Part shown: piece by piece, positions 46,654 to 58,404 of the stretch
How positions within the stretch are numbered: position 1 is the first letter of the stretch
Layout: each line of letters starts with the position of its first letter
Assembly: GCA_050084985.1 (NCBI GenBank)
Contig: JBITNC010000002.1
Location: 24,366,001-24,430,000 of the forward strand
Direction: 5' to 3'
DNA length: 64,000 bases
Source: Nageia nagi
Taxonomy: Eukaryota; Pinophyta
Translations under genes and position numbers: made by a program
Notes under the pieces: model-generated
The model's database searches: none
What the model was told of the DNA's origin: nothing
Seen by the model: only the letters and a program-made list of their open reading frames with translations

Positions 46654-47104
46654 TTAGTTAATGATAAGTTGAGAATCACCATAACCTTGAGACTTTTGAT
46701 CTTAAGAAATACATAAGCTTTGATGCCTAAGATTAATGCTTCATATTATACTATTTGTGTAATTTAAACCAAGTTTGTATGGGATATGAATTACATCATT
46801 TGAAGGAGAAAATATAATTATACCTACCCCTGCTCCATATGTACATTTGGATCCATCAGATATAATTCCCATTCATCTGGTTGTTCCTCAATCTAATAGA
46901 AATATTCATAAATAATCTCCCACTAATAAGAAAAATGGCATGGGTGCCCTTCAAAATGACACATGTACCATTGGGGTGGACAATATTATGTGTTATCATA
47001 TAGGAATTCTTTGTAGATCATGATTCCATAATTTTGAGGGTACTCAACCATCAAATATGCAATTGCTTACCATTTAACAATTTTTTTATTTCATAACATT
47101 TGTA

Positions 47105-47784
47105 TCAAATTATTTTAATAAAATCATTCATTTTTTCCACCCTTCTTGAGAGGTTTTGTTTGGCCATGAGGTACTTCAAAGGATTGATAAGACACACAAT
47201 ATATGTAGTGTGGTATAGAAGGTAATTCCTCAATTTTTCAGTAGAAAAAAAATTCCAAAAAATTTGATTTTCCATAGGAGTGTACTTGGTTTCATACTCC
47301 AAAGGCATATTCATGAGATAATATATAACTCTTTCTTTTAGAGCATCATCTTTTTGGCATAGCATATCCCCCAAGGCATACATTCTAGATGAAATACAAA
47401 AATATGCTTCTTTTGTAAAATCCATTGATACTAAGACATGAGGATTCATCAAATATTGCTTTATACTCTCAAAGAATTTTGACATCTATCATCCCATACA
47501 AATTTGACATCCTTTTTAAGCAAATGAGTGAAAAGCATATAGTTATCACCAAGATGAGAAATAAATCTTCTAAGAAAATTGATTTTACCTTGGAGACTCC
47601 TTAGTTGCTTGACATTTTTGGGAGGGGCCATATTGATGATTACTTTTACCTTATTTGGATAAACTTTTATGCCTCCTTTTGAAACCATGAAGCCCAATAG
47701 ATTTCCTAATGTGATTATATAAGAACATTTTTGTGGCTTTAATCTAAGATGGTACTTCTCAAGGATGTTAAAGACTTCCTCCAA
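47105..47784 (-). pseudogene. RT thumb and RNase H of element B
   Basis: Minus frames 47784-47461 (EEVFNILEKYHLRLKPQKC, LGFMVSKGGIKV, LRSLQGKINFLRRFI) and 47485-47105 (VSMDFTKEAYFCISSRMYALG, then YTPMENQIFWNFF). These are the RT C-terminal region and RNase H of a gypsy element. The catalytic RT half should lie to the right but is not seen. Confidence 0.85.
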
Positions 47785-49653
47785 TTATTGTATATGATCC
47801 TTTCTTATTGACTTTTGTTATGCCATGCTCCAATTTTGACTTATCTTGGTTGGTCATAGTCCCAATGTTGATTTCGTTAAGATCTTTAATAGGAAATTAT
47901 AATTCTCCTCCTTTTGGTAGTAAATAAGGGATTTCTTCTAAGCTAAAAATATCACAAGTATCCTCTTCCTTATCCTCAATTCGTAAATACTCATCAATAT
48001 CATCTAAAAGCTCAATCAAATTGTATTATGAAACAAATTTAGTAGATCTTGAAGACTTTGTAGTGGATTGAGTGCATCTTAAACCTTTTTTTTTTTATCA
48101 TTTTGAGCAATTAAATCTAATGGAAAAGTGGACATTCCTTGCTTTATATTTCCCAGACCTCCTCCCCTATAATTGCATTTTTATTTCATATACTTTTGAG
48201 AAAATGGTGAATGAAAGTAACCATTACAAACCTTACCCATTTCTAGTGTTCAAGATTTTTCATCATCAAGCTCAAGATTAGGTGTAAAAGAAGCTACAAA
48301 ATAAGAAGCACCTCATTGGCTATCATTTATACCTTATGTATGCCCTTCTATACAATGCATATATTGTTCATAGTGTACTATTTTTGGCTACCCTAGATCC
48401 TTGATGGAGTATATTGGATCTAGATTTTGAAGTGCATATCTAGGAATTATAACTCTAGATTTGCTAATTTACAAAGTGCATAAGACTCAAGATCTAATTC
48501 CACTATATAAATCTACCCTTATATTCAAATTTGAGGCAATTGTTGATGAGATAGAGAATGGCCTCATTTTTAATACATATTATGCCATTAATTAAATGTT
48601 TAAGGATATTAAAGTGAGTTATACATGTTTAAATACATGACATTTATCTAAAATAGGAATAAAATGATATATTTTGTTATTGACTAATGTTTTATGTTTT
48701 GTGCCAAAATCATGATTTAAAGCATCCATTGCTATTTCTATTTTCAATATTTAAGTATGATTTAATTATATTCGTTAATACCTTCTTTTGGAGGATCTTA
48801 TCATTGGCCCATTTTGAAGGATAAAGGTTTGGCATATTTTATGTGCTAAAATAATTGGAGGATTTTAATATTCACATGCTTCCATGGATTTTTCATAATG
48901 CTAGATTTGAAATACCTAGGGATTGAGAGGATGAGAATAATTCAAGCCAATGCCTTCAGATCTGCACCATAATTTGTAGTAAAAAATAATAGGGATTGAA
49001 GATTATTACAACCACTTCTTCTAGCTAGCAAGGTTTGAGAATGCATTAAATTTGGAGGTATCTTCAATATTAAAATTCTAGGAGAATAGAAAGCAATAAT
49101 GTGTAGATCATGCTAGTGCAACTACAAGGAAGAATAAATCATTCTAGGGATAAGATATCATAAGATTATGGTATTCAATAAATGTGGATTATCTGTTGCA
49201 ACTGGTTTTGTGCAAAGATAATCATGTAGGAGAAATTTCAGTAAGTAGTTGTTAGATAATAGTAAATAAAAAACCCTTCTTCTGAGAGAAGCAGGTAATG
49301 TTGGATAGAAAAAAGTTGTAATGTAGTATTGTTTGTAAGAAGCAATGATCAATAAAAGTAGCATTTTCCTCATCTCGAATTCAATTTAGAGAGTTTGCCA
49401 GAAGGAGCTTGGCCAACTCCATTGGTAGAGCCTCTATTTTATTTTCAATTTATTTCCTTCTAGCTTCATGAATGTTTCAATTTAGAGCAGCTGTTAGTGT
49501 GTTATTTCTTTTTTTGTAAAGGAATGTTATTTCTCTTTTTGCAAGTATGTGAACATAGAAAATTGTAGAAATATGATAGGATTTTTAATTGCAGATAACC
49601 TAGGATACCAAACCCTGGATTTGGCATTATTTAAATGGTGAATTGACACCTCA
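47785..49653. other. Part of element B without recognised pol; possible secondary insertion
   Basis: The RT core should stand here on the minus strand. A short RT lead remains near 47790-47870. From about 48300 to 49640 I find no gypsy motif, so this may be foreign sequence or heavy decay. No bounding repeats were recognised. Confidence 0.4.
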
Positions 49654-49908
49654 TCAATTATTCAAGATAGAAGGAACTACCATCATCTCATGGATCCATG
49701 GTATTCTTAAGAGTAAGTTGTAAGTGAGTTTTCCACTCATGGCATGAAATGAGGATTGAACTATCTTTGGACCTAGTTGAAGTGGAAGTGAAATAATGCC
49801 TCTTTTGGATACATTATCAAATTCTCTTATACTAAGGCTACGCTCATCCATGGATGGGATTGTGACACCATTATTCTTTGGATCTTGCATAAATTTTTGC
49901 ATGAACAA
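49654..49908 (-). pseudogene. Aspartic protease region of element B
   Basis: Minus frame of 84 codons with LSIREFDNVSKRGIISLPLQ, GPKIVQSSFHAM and KLTYNLLLRIPWIHEM..VPS. This is the C-terminal half of the protease domain of plant gypsy elements (F.VM....YNLLLGRPWIH...VPS). The catalytic D(T/S)G lies further right, outside this open piece. Confidence 0.8.
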
Positions 49909-50839
49909 ATGCTGACTCCTGCATTGAGATCTACCATGGATCTTTCAATTTACCATCCCTTAATACTAGGTGTAATATAAAGAGCTAATAATTCATCAAT
50001 AATTTCCTTTTTGGGAAACTCTTTATCATCAAAACTAATGACATTACAATCTTGAAGGAACTAAATTTTCTCAAAAAAGTAGCAACATAAATATTACTAG
50101 GGTCCTATTATTTTTTGAATACATCATATACCATTTCGCTATATGGTTTAGAAATTTGAATGAGTTCAAATAAACTAATTTGTATTGGGTATTTTGTAAT
50201 TTCTCTATCATATTGCATGTCTTTGGATCAAGTGGGAGACTTGTTCATCTATAATAGGATTTGGAATTGCTCTTGGGCATCCTCTTTGAATAACTACACA
50301 TATATCCTCATCAACTAAAATAGTGTTGGCCACTTGATAGTTAAGAGTCTCCCTTGGTTGAGTTCCTTCACCTCATATTTTCCTTGTGCAATCAGATCCA
50401 AGATTGCACCCTATAATAGTTTACATTATTTAGTGGAATGTTCCCTCCTTTTATGGTAGGAACTATATAGATTTTGGTTGTCAAAATGCATGTTATCATC
50501 TTGTGCTCTCCTATCCAATGGTTTTATCAGTCCTTTCTTGAACAAATCCTAAAAGAAATCTTAAAGGAATAGGAAATGTGAATTTGGACACCCTTTATGT
50601 GGAGGATCTTGTCAATTTAGGTGCCTCATCCATGTTGATAACTTTATCATCTTTTCTAGCATAGGAGTTGTGTGGTGGTAGATTCATACTTAAGTGATCC
50701 AAGCTTAAGTAAGACCTTTAATCCTTAGTTATGACTCTCTTATTCATACTTCCAAAACCCATTTTAATATAATCTATAACATATTGTTTGAGATCAAGAA
50801 AAATAAAATCAACAAAAATACCACATATTTCTTCTTTAG

Positions 50840-51420
50840 GTAACTTACTTTATGTAGATTACCATACCCTTTTTAAGCAAGGGATGTATTTCTCTATGGA
50901 CTCATTTTTCCCTTGGCATAGAGAATATAAATCTATAAATTTGGAATGCTCCCTGATGTTTCATTTGTAATGGTCTATTAATACCTTAACATAAGCTTTG
51001 AAAGAATATATGGATTCAAGTGAAAGGGTATAAAACCATTGGATGGCATCTCCCTTGAGAATCCTTGGGAAGAACTTACTCATCAAATTTTCTTCAAATC
51101 CTAATTTTAGTAAGCACTCCTTCTAAAAGATGATGAGATGTTATTTTGGGTCTTTATCACCACTAAACATCTTGAAATTGGGGGTCTTGAAATCAAGTAG
51201 TATGGGAAAGTTGACGATTTTTGCTGATAAGGGGAAAGTGAAGATATTATCATAGTCTTCATGTTTATGTTTTTCTCTTTGTTGAGATTCTATATTTGAA
51301 ATTATTATGGCCAAGTCTTGTTGATATGGGACTTGGTTGGTACTTTTGGGTGCTTATTGTACAATGTCCATGGATGAAAACTTGGTCCTAAACAATTTTA
51401 CCAATTCTTAAAAGAGGGCT
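50840..51420 (-). pseudogene. gag region of element B
   Basis: A broken minus frame reads ILKGDAIQWFYTLSLESIYSFKAYVKVLI, then HSKFIDLYSLCQGKNESIEKYI. This is the plant retrotransposon-gag pattern (A..WY..L....I.SW..L...F...Y, then L....Q...ES...YI.R). Stops are frequent. Sequence from 49909 to 50839 is decayed gag/protease linker. Confidence 0.7.
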
Positions 51421-51563
51421 TTGGCAAAAGCAATAGGATTTAGTTGAGCCATTAAAATGGTATCGATACTAAGTTTTCAGATAAGAAACACCATCAACAC
51501 CATGGAGTTTATCATAAATGTATGTAATATTTTGTCCATGAACACAAACTCCCTCGATAAGTT

Positions 51564-51576
51564 GGCTTCACCTAAA
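51564..51576 (-). other. Primer-binding-site-like sequence of element B
   Basis: Minus-strand TTTAGGTGAAGCC follows the 5' LTR end CTACA. It parallels TTTTGGTGAAC in element C. Confidence 0.55.
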
Positions 51577-52204
51577 TGTAGTTGATAAATAATAACTTGT
51601 GATTAGACATCATTATTTATGCTATGAAATACCACTTTAGGTATTATGATATACTTGAAGGAGTATTGATAATCATTGGTATTGGTTCAAATACTTTCTT
51701 TGCTAAATCTGATATATATTACTTATAAAAAATTTATTTTCTAAATATAAAGCTTCATAGATGTAGGAACTATGACATGCATGCCCTAATTGTAGTCATC
51801 ACATATCATTGATTCCATTAGATATGATAGAAATATAAAGAAACTTAGATGATATGATGTTAGGATGAATAATAGATAATATATCCTCAAATATGTGGCA
51901 TCAAGAGATACCATTATTATTTTTAGTATGAATCAATCATGAGTTGACCTATTCAAATGTTGTTAGGATATGATATGATCATATGATAGGGAATACCTTT
52001 CTTTGAATCTTATTTTATAGTTGAATATATTGGACACTTGTTCTTCTTAAGATCTTCATTGATTATATAAATTATGGTGCTTTTCTTGATATTGACATCA
52101 ATTACATTATTTAGGATTACTTCATTGATATTTACAACATATTTTACAATATTTATCTTTTTCACCTAAAATATGATTTTTCTAATCGCATTTAGGTGGC
52201 TATA
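51577..52204 (-). repeat. 5' LTR of element B
   Basis: 628 bp, collinear with 43714-44346. The palindromic head is at about 52163-52198. It is followed on the right by TATTG (52205-52209). Confidence 0.87.
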
Positions 52205-52219
52205 TATTGCATTCTCCTT

Positions 52220-52483
52220 TTATAGATTTTTTTTCTTGTTGTTGTAGGGGTATAATTTAAGATGAAGCCTCCAACATTTATCATCAACATGTTTATGTTT
52301 ATCACAATGAGAACATTGTGTACTATCACTTTCCTTCTTCGTAGTATTGGTATTTTTTTTATTGCTTACCTTAACCATTATCTTGATATTTTCCTCATTC
52401 TTAATGCCCCTTATTATTTGAATTCTTCTTGGAGTTCTCATAATGTTGTCTTTGCCTTCCATCTTCTTCCAAATATTGTGCAA
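52220..52483 (-). pseudogene. gag zinc knuckle of element A
   Basis: Minus frame of 87 codons: a basic, N-rich stretch then CSHCDKHKHVDDKCWRLHLKL. This is a C-x2-C-x4-H-x4-C knuckle in which the usual glycine before H is K. It is the nucleocapsid end of gag. It lies just outside the 5' LTR of element B, so B inserted right after it. Confidence 0.8.
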
Positions 52484-52870
52484 TTAGACATCCACTTGGT
52501 AAAAATTAGTAATATTAAACAACGTAATAAGATTTTGTAAATGAATACGCAAACCTCCAATGAGAAGGGCCAATATCATCAATTGGTATTCTATAAAACT
52601 CAAGTATCCTTGGGTCCTCCCCATATTACCTTCTTACAAGAAAATCTATGATTCTAGTCATAATTCTCTTTGTTGCAAGAAATATCCTCTCAAACTAAGA
52701 ACTAAAGTCTAATATTAGAATCTATCATCCTAGGATGTGTTCCCTTTTAATCTTCCTTGGAATGTTCTCTTCTTTGTTTTCTCTCAATCTTAATATCAAT
52801 AGGAAATAAATCGACTCTTTGAGACCTTCTACCTTGCATTTACAATTCTCAATGCAATCTCTCACAAACC

Positions 52871-52882
52871 TCTGATACCAAG
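52871..52882 (-). other. Primer-binding site of element A (initiator-Met type)
   Basis: Minus-strand TTGGTATCAGAG directly follows the LTR end ...GATCA. TGGTATCAGAG is the standard initiator-methionine tRNA complement of plant LTR elements. Confidence 0.85.
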
Positions 52883-53628
52883 TGATCTATAAGACTTCGT
52901 AGCTATGGTATTCTTAAGTTCATCAAATACATATATCATAATTAAAATTTTAGAATTCAATTATGTAAGAAAAGGGTTGTTGGTGATCCAAAAGTTGTAG
53001 AAATAGGCTGTTGGTGATCTTATTTCTAGTGAATTCTTTTATTCAATTTAGTGTGCAATTATGGAATAATATAAGATCAAACTAACAAAACTAAAATAAC
53101 AATCACATAAAACAAACACAATAAAATTTATATCGGTTCCTACCAATATCGAAGTACATTTAGTTTTAATATCTCTTCTTCATTATTGGGATCAAATAGT
53201 GATTACAAATTTTGATGATATGGATATAATACTATCACAAAATAATAAAACTCCTTCAACTTGCAACCTCCTTAAATTCTCCTTGAAATAAAATTGAATA
53301 AATAACATGCATCAACAATCCCATAGTACTATCGAAACACCTTCAACAACCTTGGAAATGATTCACCTTTGGAATATGTAGAAGTTACTAACCCTTCAAC
53401 TTCCAAAAATATACCAAACCATTTCAACTTCCCTCAAAACCAATATAGGGAATGGCCCTCTAGTGGTCTAATTATGATAAGAAAAGGACCATTGAAAGTC
53501 TTATTCTTGTACTACCAAGTCACTAAATTTCATGGGCATGTCTTATTACAAACATGAAGACATATGGTGATGATCTCCCCTCTTGAAATCAAACTTCAAA
53601 AATGACCCTTTTTGGATCAAAGCTCTCA
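52883..53628 (-). repeat. 5' LTR of element A
   Basis: 746 bp, delimited by the primer site on one side and the minus-strand TGAGAGC start on the other. The right two thirds match the 3' LTR; the left third (52883-53110) has no counterpart there. Confidence 0.78.
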
Positions 53629-53687
53629 AATATTTGTGAGAGTAAATACTAAATAAAAAATACACACTTAATAAAAATACATTTGTG

Positions 53688-54169
53688 AGAGTAAATGTTT
53701 AATAAAAATTGATTAAAATAATTTTTTAATCATATCTATAAACAAATTGATAAACTTATATTAATTAATTATATTTTATTATTGAAAACAAAATCAATTA
53801 ATTATGAGACAGAAATTATGTTCTCTCCATTTATGTTTGACTATATATTTTTCACAATTAATTTATGTTATTTTTTATAATTTGTTTAAATATATAAAGA
53901 ATCGATATATTATAATATAAATTAAGATAGTTAAAATAATCTTGATAATTTTATTAGAAATAAGTGTTCAAAAACATAATTGATTTATATTTATTATTGA
54001 ATCAATTTTGATTAATCTACAAATCAGTAATTAAACAAATTGATAGACTTTTGTTAATTAATTATTTTTTTTAATATTAAAAAGAATTAATTAACAAAAG
54101 TATGTCAATTTGTTTAAGGATATATAACTATAGAAATATTTTAATTACTTTGTATTAAGTATTTACTCT
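53688..54169. repeat. Fold-back element of about 480 bp
   Basis: It begins AGAGTAAATGTTTAATA and ends ...TTAAGTATTTACTCT. The outer 80 bp on each side are imperfect inverted copies. An inner, nearly perfect pair of 31-bp arms lies at 54033-54063 and 54085-54115 (AAACAAATTGATAGAC...TTAATTAATT). It is very AT-rich with no coding capacity. It resembles a MITE next to the right end of element A. Confidence 0.65.
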
Positions 54170-54234
54170 AATAATGGTATTTTTATTAGGTATTTATTTT
54201 AATTAATAAAATAAGCTCTTAGGTAGCACATGCT

Positions 54235-54580
54235 AGAAGAATGCTAGCGAATCCATTTTGTGTATATCTTGAGAACATGGTATTCTATGAGACTGCATTT
54301 TGATGAGGCTTCTTGTTAAACAATTATTGGGCCTTTTGTATTCTTTCACATGTTGCATACATGGCCATCAGGACAATCAAAACCATAACATTGGATGAAA
54401 AATTATTTTCAAATACTCTTTGAAGGATTGTTCATATCTTTTTTTAGAGCCCTTATGGTGGTACATGCTAGAAGAATGGTGGCAAAAGTTGAAGAGTTAA
54501 CCTTTATTCCTAATATTTACATTTTCTTAAAAATATCCTAGACATAGAAAACCCATTTTGTGTATATCATGTTGAATTTG
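54235..54580 (-). pseudogene. PPR fragment 4
   Basis: Same nucleotide blocks as the 33.7-34.9 kb fragments, 20 kb away: ATTATTGGGCCTTTTGTATTCTT, GTTGCATACATGGCCATCAGG, and GAGCCCTTATGGTGGTACATG. Frames are broken. It is either part of a dispersed PPR family or of the same ancestral locus split by the gypsy insertions. Confidence 0.6.
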
Positions 54581-57500
54581 ATAATGAGATGTCGATCCAT
54601 GATTAGGGTTGATGTGTTGTACACTTAATACAAGAGGAGGAACACTTGTTGGCAAGGATGTGGTTAGGGCTTATGATGAGATCATTTGTTATAAATGTTA
54701 ATATGAGATTTGGGTTGTTGTAACAAGTGGTGAAGTGTTGAAAAAAAAAGGTTGTGGATCATGATATGAAGGATCATAATGATAAATCATAATTTGCATA
54801 TGAAAAGATGGTGACATGCCTTTCTTTTGATATAGTTGAAGACTAATTGTTCAAAAAGCTTAGTCAATCTCTCTTGAACAATGGGATCATTAAAAAATTG
54901 AGTTTTTATTACTTGTGGAAGGTTTTGAAATATGGGATGAGATTTGATTTCATTAGCCAATTGAGGACCAAAAGGCATAGTGGCTTGAGGAGAATGATGA
55001 GAGGTATTGAAACATGAGATTGAGGGGTTGGTGGCCTAGATGGAAGGGATTGATATAGTGGTTCTTGACCTTGGTATTGCTCTTGACCTAGTTAATTAGA
55101 CCTAGGGGTAGCAACCATGTTCACATAAGGCTCCCTATCAAATTTCTAAGGATTAATTATTTTTAACAAGAAAGAAACAAATAGAAAGAACAACATTATT
55201 GCTAAATCTAAAATGTCCCAATGGTACCAAATAAAATAAGCAAATATACACCAAGACTAAACATTTTGTTATGATCTTGATTTAGTGGATGTAAAGTTAA
55301 TTCATAAATACCTTATATGATAAGATAACAAGCCTATATGATTAAGATTTGGTACTTTTTAAGATAGCAATGGTGATTATCTAAATCTAATTGCTTCGTG
55401 TTCAATTTGGCTATTATCTTGATCAATGATGATTGATTTTATGGTAAATTGACCTCTTGATTAGTTTAGCTATGATGGATCTAGTCAAGTGTTTCTAGAT
55501 GAAGGCTCGATATCTAGGGGTGTGAAATGTTTAATGCTCAAAGTTAAGTACCCCACTAGTAATGACCTACCAAGTGTGGATGACACCATGGTAGTGAAAT
55601 TCATGTGCTTGGAAAAATTTTAGGCTTATGTAATTAAAGATGCAAGGTTAACTCTCCAAATGCTAGGCAACTATGTGGATGCAAAATACAAATTATACCC
55701 TTCACAAAATATGATAAGGCACTCCCACCTAAGGATGAAATTTTTCATTTCACTAATAAAAAGGTAAAAATAAAAGGATGAAAATAGTAAGAAAATCTGA
55801 TTTAAATCATGATAAAATAGGGATATAGGCTTGAGGGGGATCCTGATCCAAGCTCTTGACATGTGCAATACCTATCTTACAAGATCTGATCCTAATTGGT
55901 AGAATGTAAACTGGTTAATAGTACCAACTGGTAGGTCGATAAACTAGCTAGCCAACTAGTTTACATTGGTACCTAGAGACTTTAGAAAAAAGTATATAAT
56001 GCTTAAAATAAAATAATATGATAATAATTTATTTTTAAAATATACTAGCAAGGGACTACTTCCACCTAGTTGCAGAGCTGGAACTACTAAAAGAATAATA
56101 AAAAAATGATCTAATCTTAGCTAAAAGATGAAGACCCTAAAACAAAACTAATGGTACACATAGGACCGATTGACAAAGACTAATCAGCCTGTAGAAAACT
56201 AGTTGACTAAGATGAACCAATCTACTAAAGATTGGCAAATTGATGATGAATGATTTAAAATGATGGTGACTTTTGTAGAACCAACCTGTAGGCTTTGGGT
56301 TGGCTATGAGCTAATTGATCTATTGAGCATCGACTAGAATCTGAGAATCGGTTAGCTAAAAATCAGTTAGATTTTGGTTGGGAATGGGAACTTCATGTTT
56401 TTGAAATCAAGTTCTGAATATGCCCAAGAAGATATCCTAAAATAATCAACACATTTTAGTGACCAAAAATGTCCAAAAAAGTGAGAAAATGGGTAGAAAA
56501 TGAACACCCAACAAAAGAGAAAGGTTGAGGAAAATCCTCCAATTAGATGCTTAAAGGACCAAGGGAGGTCCCACCATGATCACTAGTTTATGGGAATCCA
56601 AATGGCAAACCTGTTCATAAAGGAGGGAGAAGGATTAAGGTTGCACCACCATGCATTTGCTAGAGTTCATCTTGTGAAAAAATGATAGAGGGATGTGCTC
56701 TTGATATCTAGACTTGCAAAAGATATTTAATGTTAGAGGAAGTCTCATCACTCTAGTCCCTTAAGACCCTATAGTGTGCTCAAATAGAGGTATTAAACCT
56801 CATTGAAGGAATGTAGATCCCCTATACCATAATCAAATGAGTACTAGAAAGCAAGGAAATGCCTACAATGCAATGTGATATGCTCATGCTATGCGAAGAT
56901 AATTATAAAATGATAAAACAAGCACAAGATACCATGAATCTAGCCAACAATAATGCTACATGCTCATATAAATGCAAGAAAAAGGATATGGTTTCTCCAT
57001 TGGCTCTAAGATAACTCCCAATGCTCTTCAAGACTTGCAAGAATGATCAAAAACCTATTGTGTGAAGTGCTAAGGATGATTAGGGATTGGGATCTTACTT
57101 AAGGCTTCAACTATGCGAACGAGAAGGCTACATAATGGTCAAGGGGTGAGAGGATTTGAAAAGCCAAGAGAGGGAAAATAGATTTCAATTTTGACTTAAT
57201 AGATTAGACACCTAACTATTATGATGGTTGGCATAGCCAGTTAGTTGGTTGGCAAGCCAATCGATAAACCGACCAAGAAAGTTAGTGTACTGATTCGGGA
57301 CCAATAGACAAGGTCCAAAAATGGCTATGATGGAGCAATTAGATCAAAAATGAAAAGCTCCAGATGAATGTGGGAAAAAGGTGATTTTGAGGTGTCTACA
57401 CTTAGGTAGATGCTAATGTCTCTACTAGTATATTTTCAAATTTGTTGGAATATACTCCTCAAGCTATAAAGTTCTTTTCCTTGACTTGTTTCATATGCTA

Positions 57501-57678
57501 AATATTTTCTTCACACAAATCAATGCAAAGAGGGGGTAGAAAATAACCATTCAAAATAGGAAACCCAATGCTACCACTATATCAAATGCAATATTATGCT
57601 ATTTTTTTTGTATCTTATATCATATATTTTATTCCTTTGCAAGCGTAATTGCATGTAACATTTCATTACACTTGCAAA
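54581..57678. other. Probable internal region of an LTR element, no intact coding sequence
   Basis: It ends at a polypurine tract and LTR (57679 on). It contains degenerate CTGGTT/AACCGAT/AGCCAACTAG-type repeats at about 55900-55975, 56160-56400 and 57190-57300. A 63-codon minus frame (54787-54978: PFGPQLANEIKSHPIFQNLP) sits in a longer broken P/Q/S-rich minus frame reaching about 55130. It may be gag-like but runs against the LTR's orientation. Confidence 0.4.
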
Positions 57679-57687
57679 GGGGGGAAA
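57679..57687 (+). other. Polypurine tract
   Basis: GGGGGGAAA lies one base before the LTR start TATAGATACC. Confidence 0.65.
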
Positions 57688-57688
57688 C

Positions 57689-58323
57689 TATAGATACCTA
57701 ATTTAGACATGCTTTTACTTGAATTATTTGTATTTATCTAATTGATGATAAATTATTTTATTAGTTAGATCTTAATATATTATCATATTAGGCCAATCTA
57801 AACATTATCTCATGTCATTTTCCTCTTTTGTGATGCAAGGGCTCAACATGAACACTGGGTTAGTGGTGTGCATTATGGAGTTCACTAGCCTATAATAAAA
57901 GGAAAACCATCACATGGGATGATTATCAAATCTTAAACTTGATAAGACCATATATACTCTCTATATGGTCTTCAATACTACCTATCAAGATTTGGGACCT
58001 TTGCTATCACATCAGGTTTATTTTCCATCATTTCTCTATGATATGCTAGATTAGGCCTATTATTTCTTAATATTGCTTTAGATCTTTGTTGCAAGGTTGG
58101 TTTCTTAGGATACTTGGTACCGACGCTTATCCTTAGGTATAGCACCTTCGCTAGTCTTTAAAGCCTTATTACTTAGATAGTTCACATATAAGATGTTGAT
58201 TCTTTAGAAGGTCATGACGATGCATATTAATGATCCTCTAAAAATAAGGTGACAAGTATTGTATCTCTCATGTCTCCATCTTGATAAGTCTAAGATTAAT
58301 CCGATAATCAAAGTATCTAAACA
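57689..58323 (+). repeat. 3' LTR of element D
   Basis: It starts TATAGATACC (a G-to-A variant of TGTAGATACC) and ends GTATCTAAACA, an inverted end pair. About 635 bp. No matching 5' LTR was found in the window, so the element is truncated or its left LTR was lost. Confidence 0.6.
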
Positions 58324-58345
58324 TAAGGTGATATTTCTATACTTT

Positions 58346-58350
<5 letters not shown>

Positions 58351-58402
<52 letters not shown>
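58351..58402. repeat. (TA)n microsatellite
   Basis: 26 uninterrupted TA units. Confidence 0.97.

Positions 58403-58404
<2 letters not shown>

Larger units (their letters stand above)
43714..52204 (-). mobile_element. Element B: Ty3/gypsy element nested in A
   Basis: LTRs at 43714-44346 and 51577-52204 start and end with TGTAGCC-type inverted ends, allowing for C-to-T changes. They are flanked by CATTG (43709-43713) and TATTG (52205-52209), a 5-bp duplication with one transition. Minus-strand order: primer site, gag (about 51400-50850), protease (49908-49654), RT thumb and RNase H (47784-47105), second RNase H-like piece (46653-46405), integrase (about 46000-44986), polypurine tract, LTR. It interrupts the gag-to-RT stretch of element A. 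The RT core is missing or replaced between 47785 and 49650. Confidence 0.87.
39645..53628 (-). mobile_element. Element A: Ty3/gypsy element (minus) carrying nested element B
   Basis: Homologous end sequences (39645-40146 and 53115-53628) bracket the region. On the minus strand the order is: 5' LTR (53628-52883), initiator-Met primer site, gag knuckle (about 52300), [element B, 52204-43714], reverse transcriptase (42786-42062), RNase H region, integrase (41498-40300), 3' LTR. That is normal gypsy order once B is removed. The left LTR is truncated or diverged at its outer end, so no target duplication for A can be shown. Confidence 0.82.

Noticed and set aside
39645-53628. The 39.6 and 53.1 kb repeats as two independent truncated 3' ends rather than one LTR pair
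   Set aside because: The primer site at 52871-52882 places the right copy as a 5' LTR, and the pol of element A lies in the right order between them. The alternative is less economical but not excluded.
2812-58402. Microsatellites (AG)n, (AT)n and (TA)n as a possible CRISPR or regulatory array
   Set aside because: Simple dinucleotide repeats without spacers, ordinary in plant DNA.
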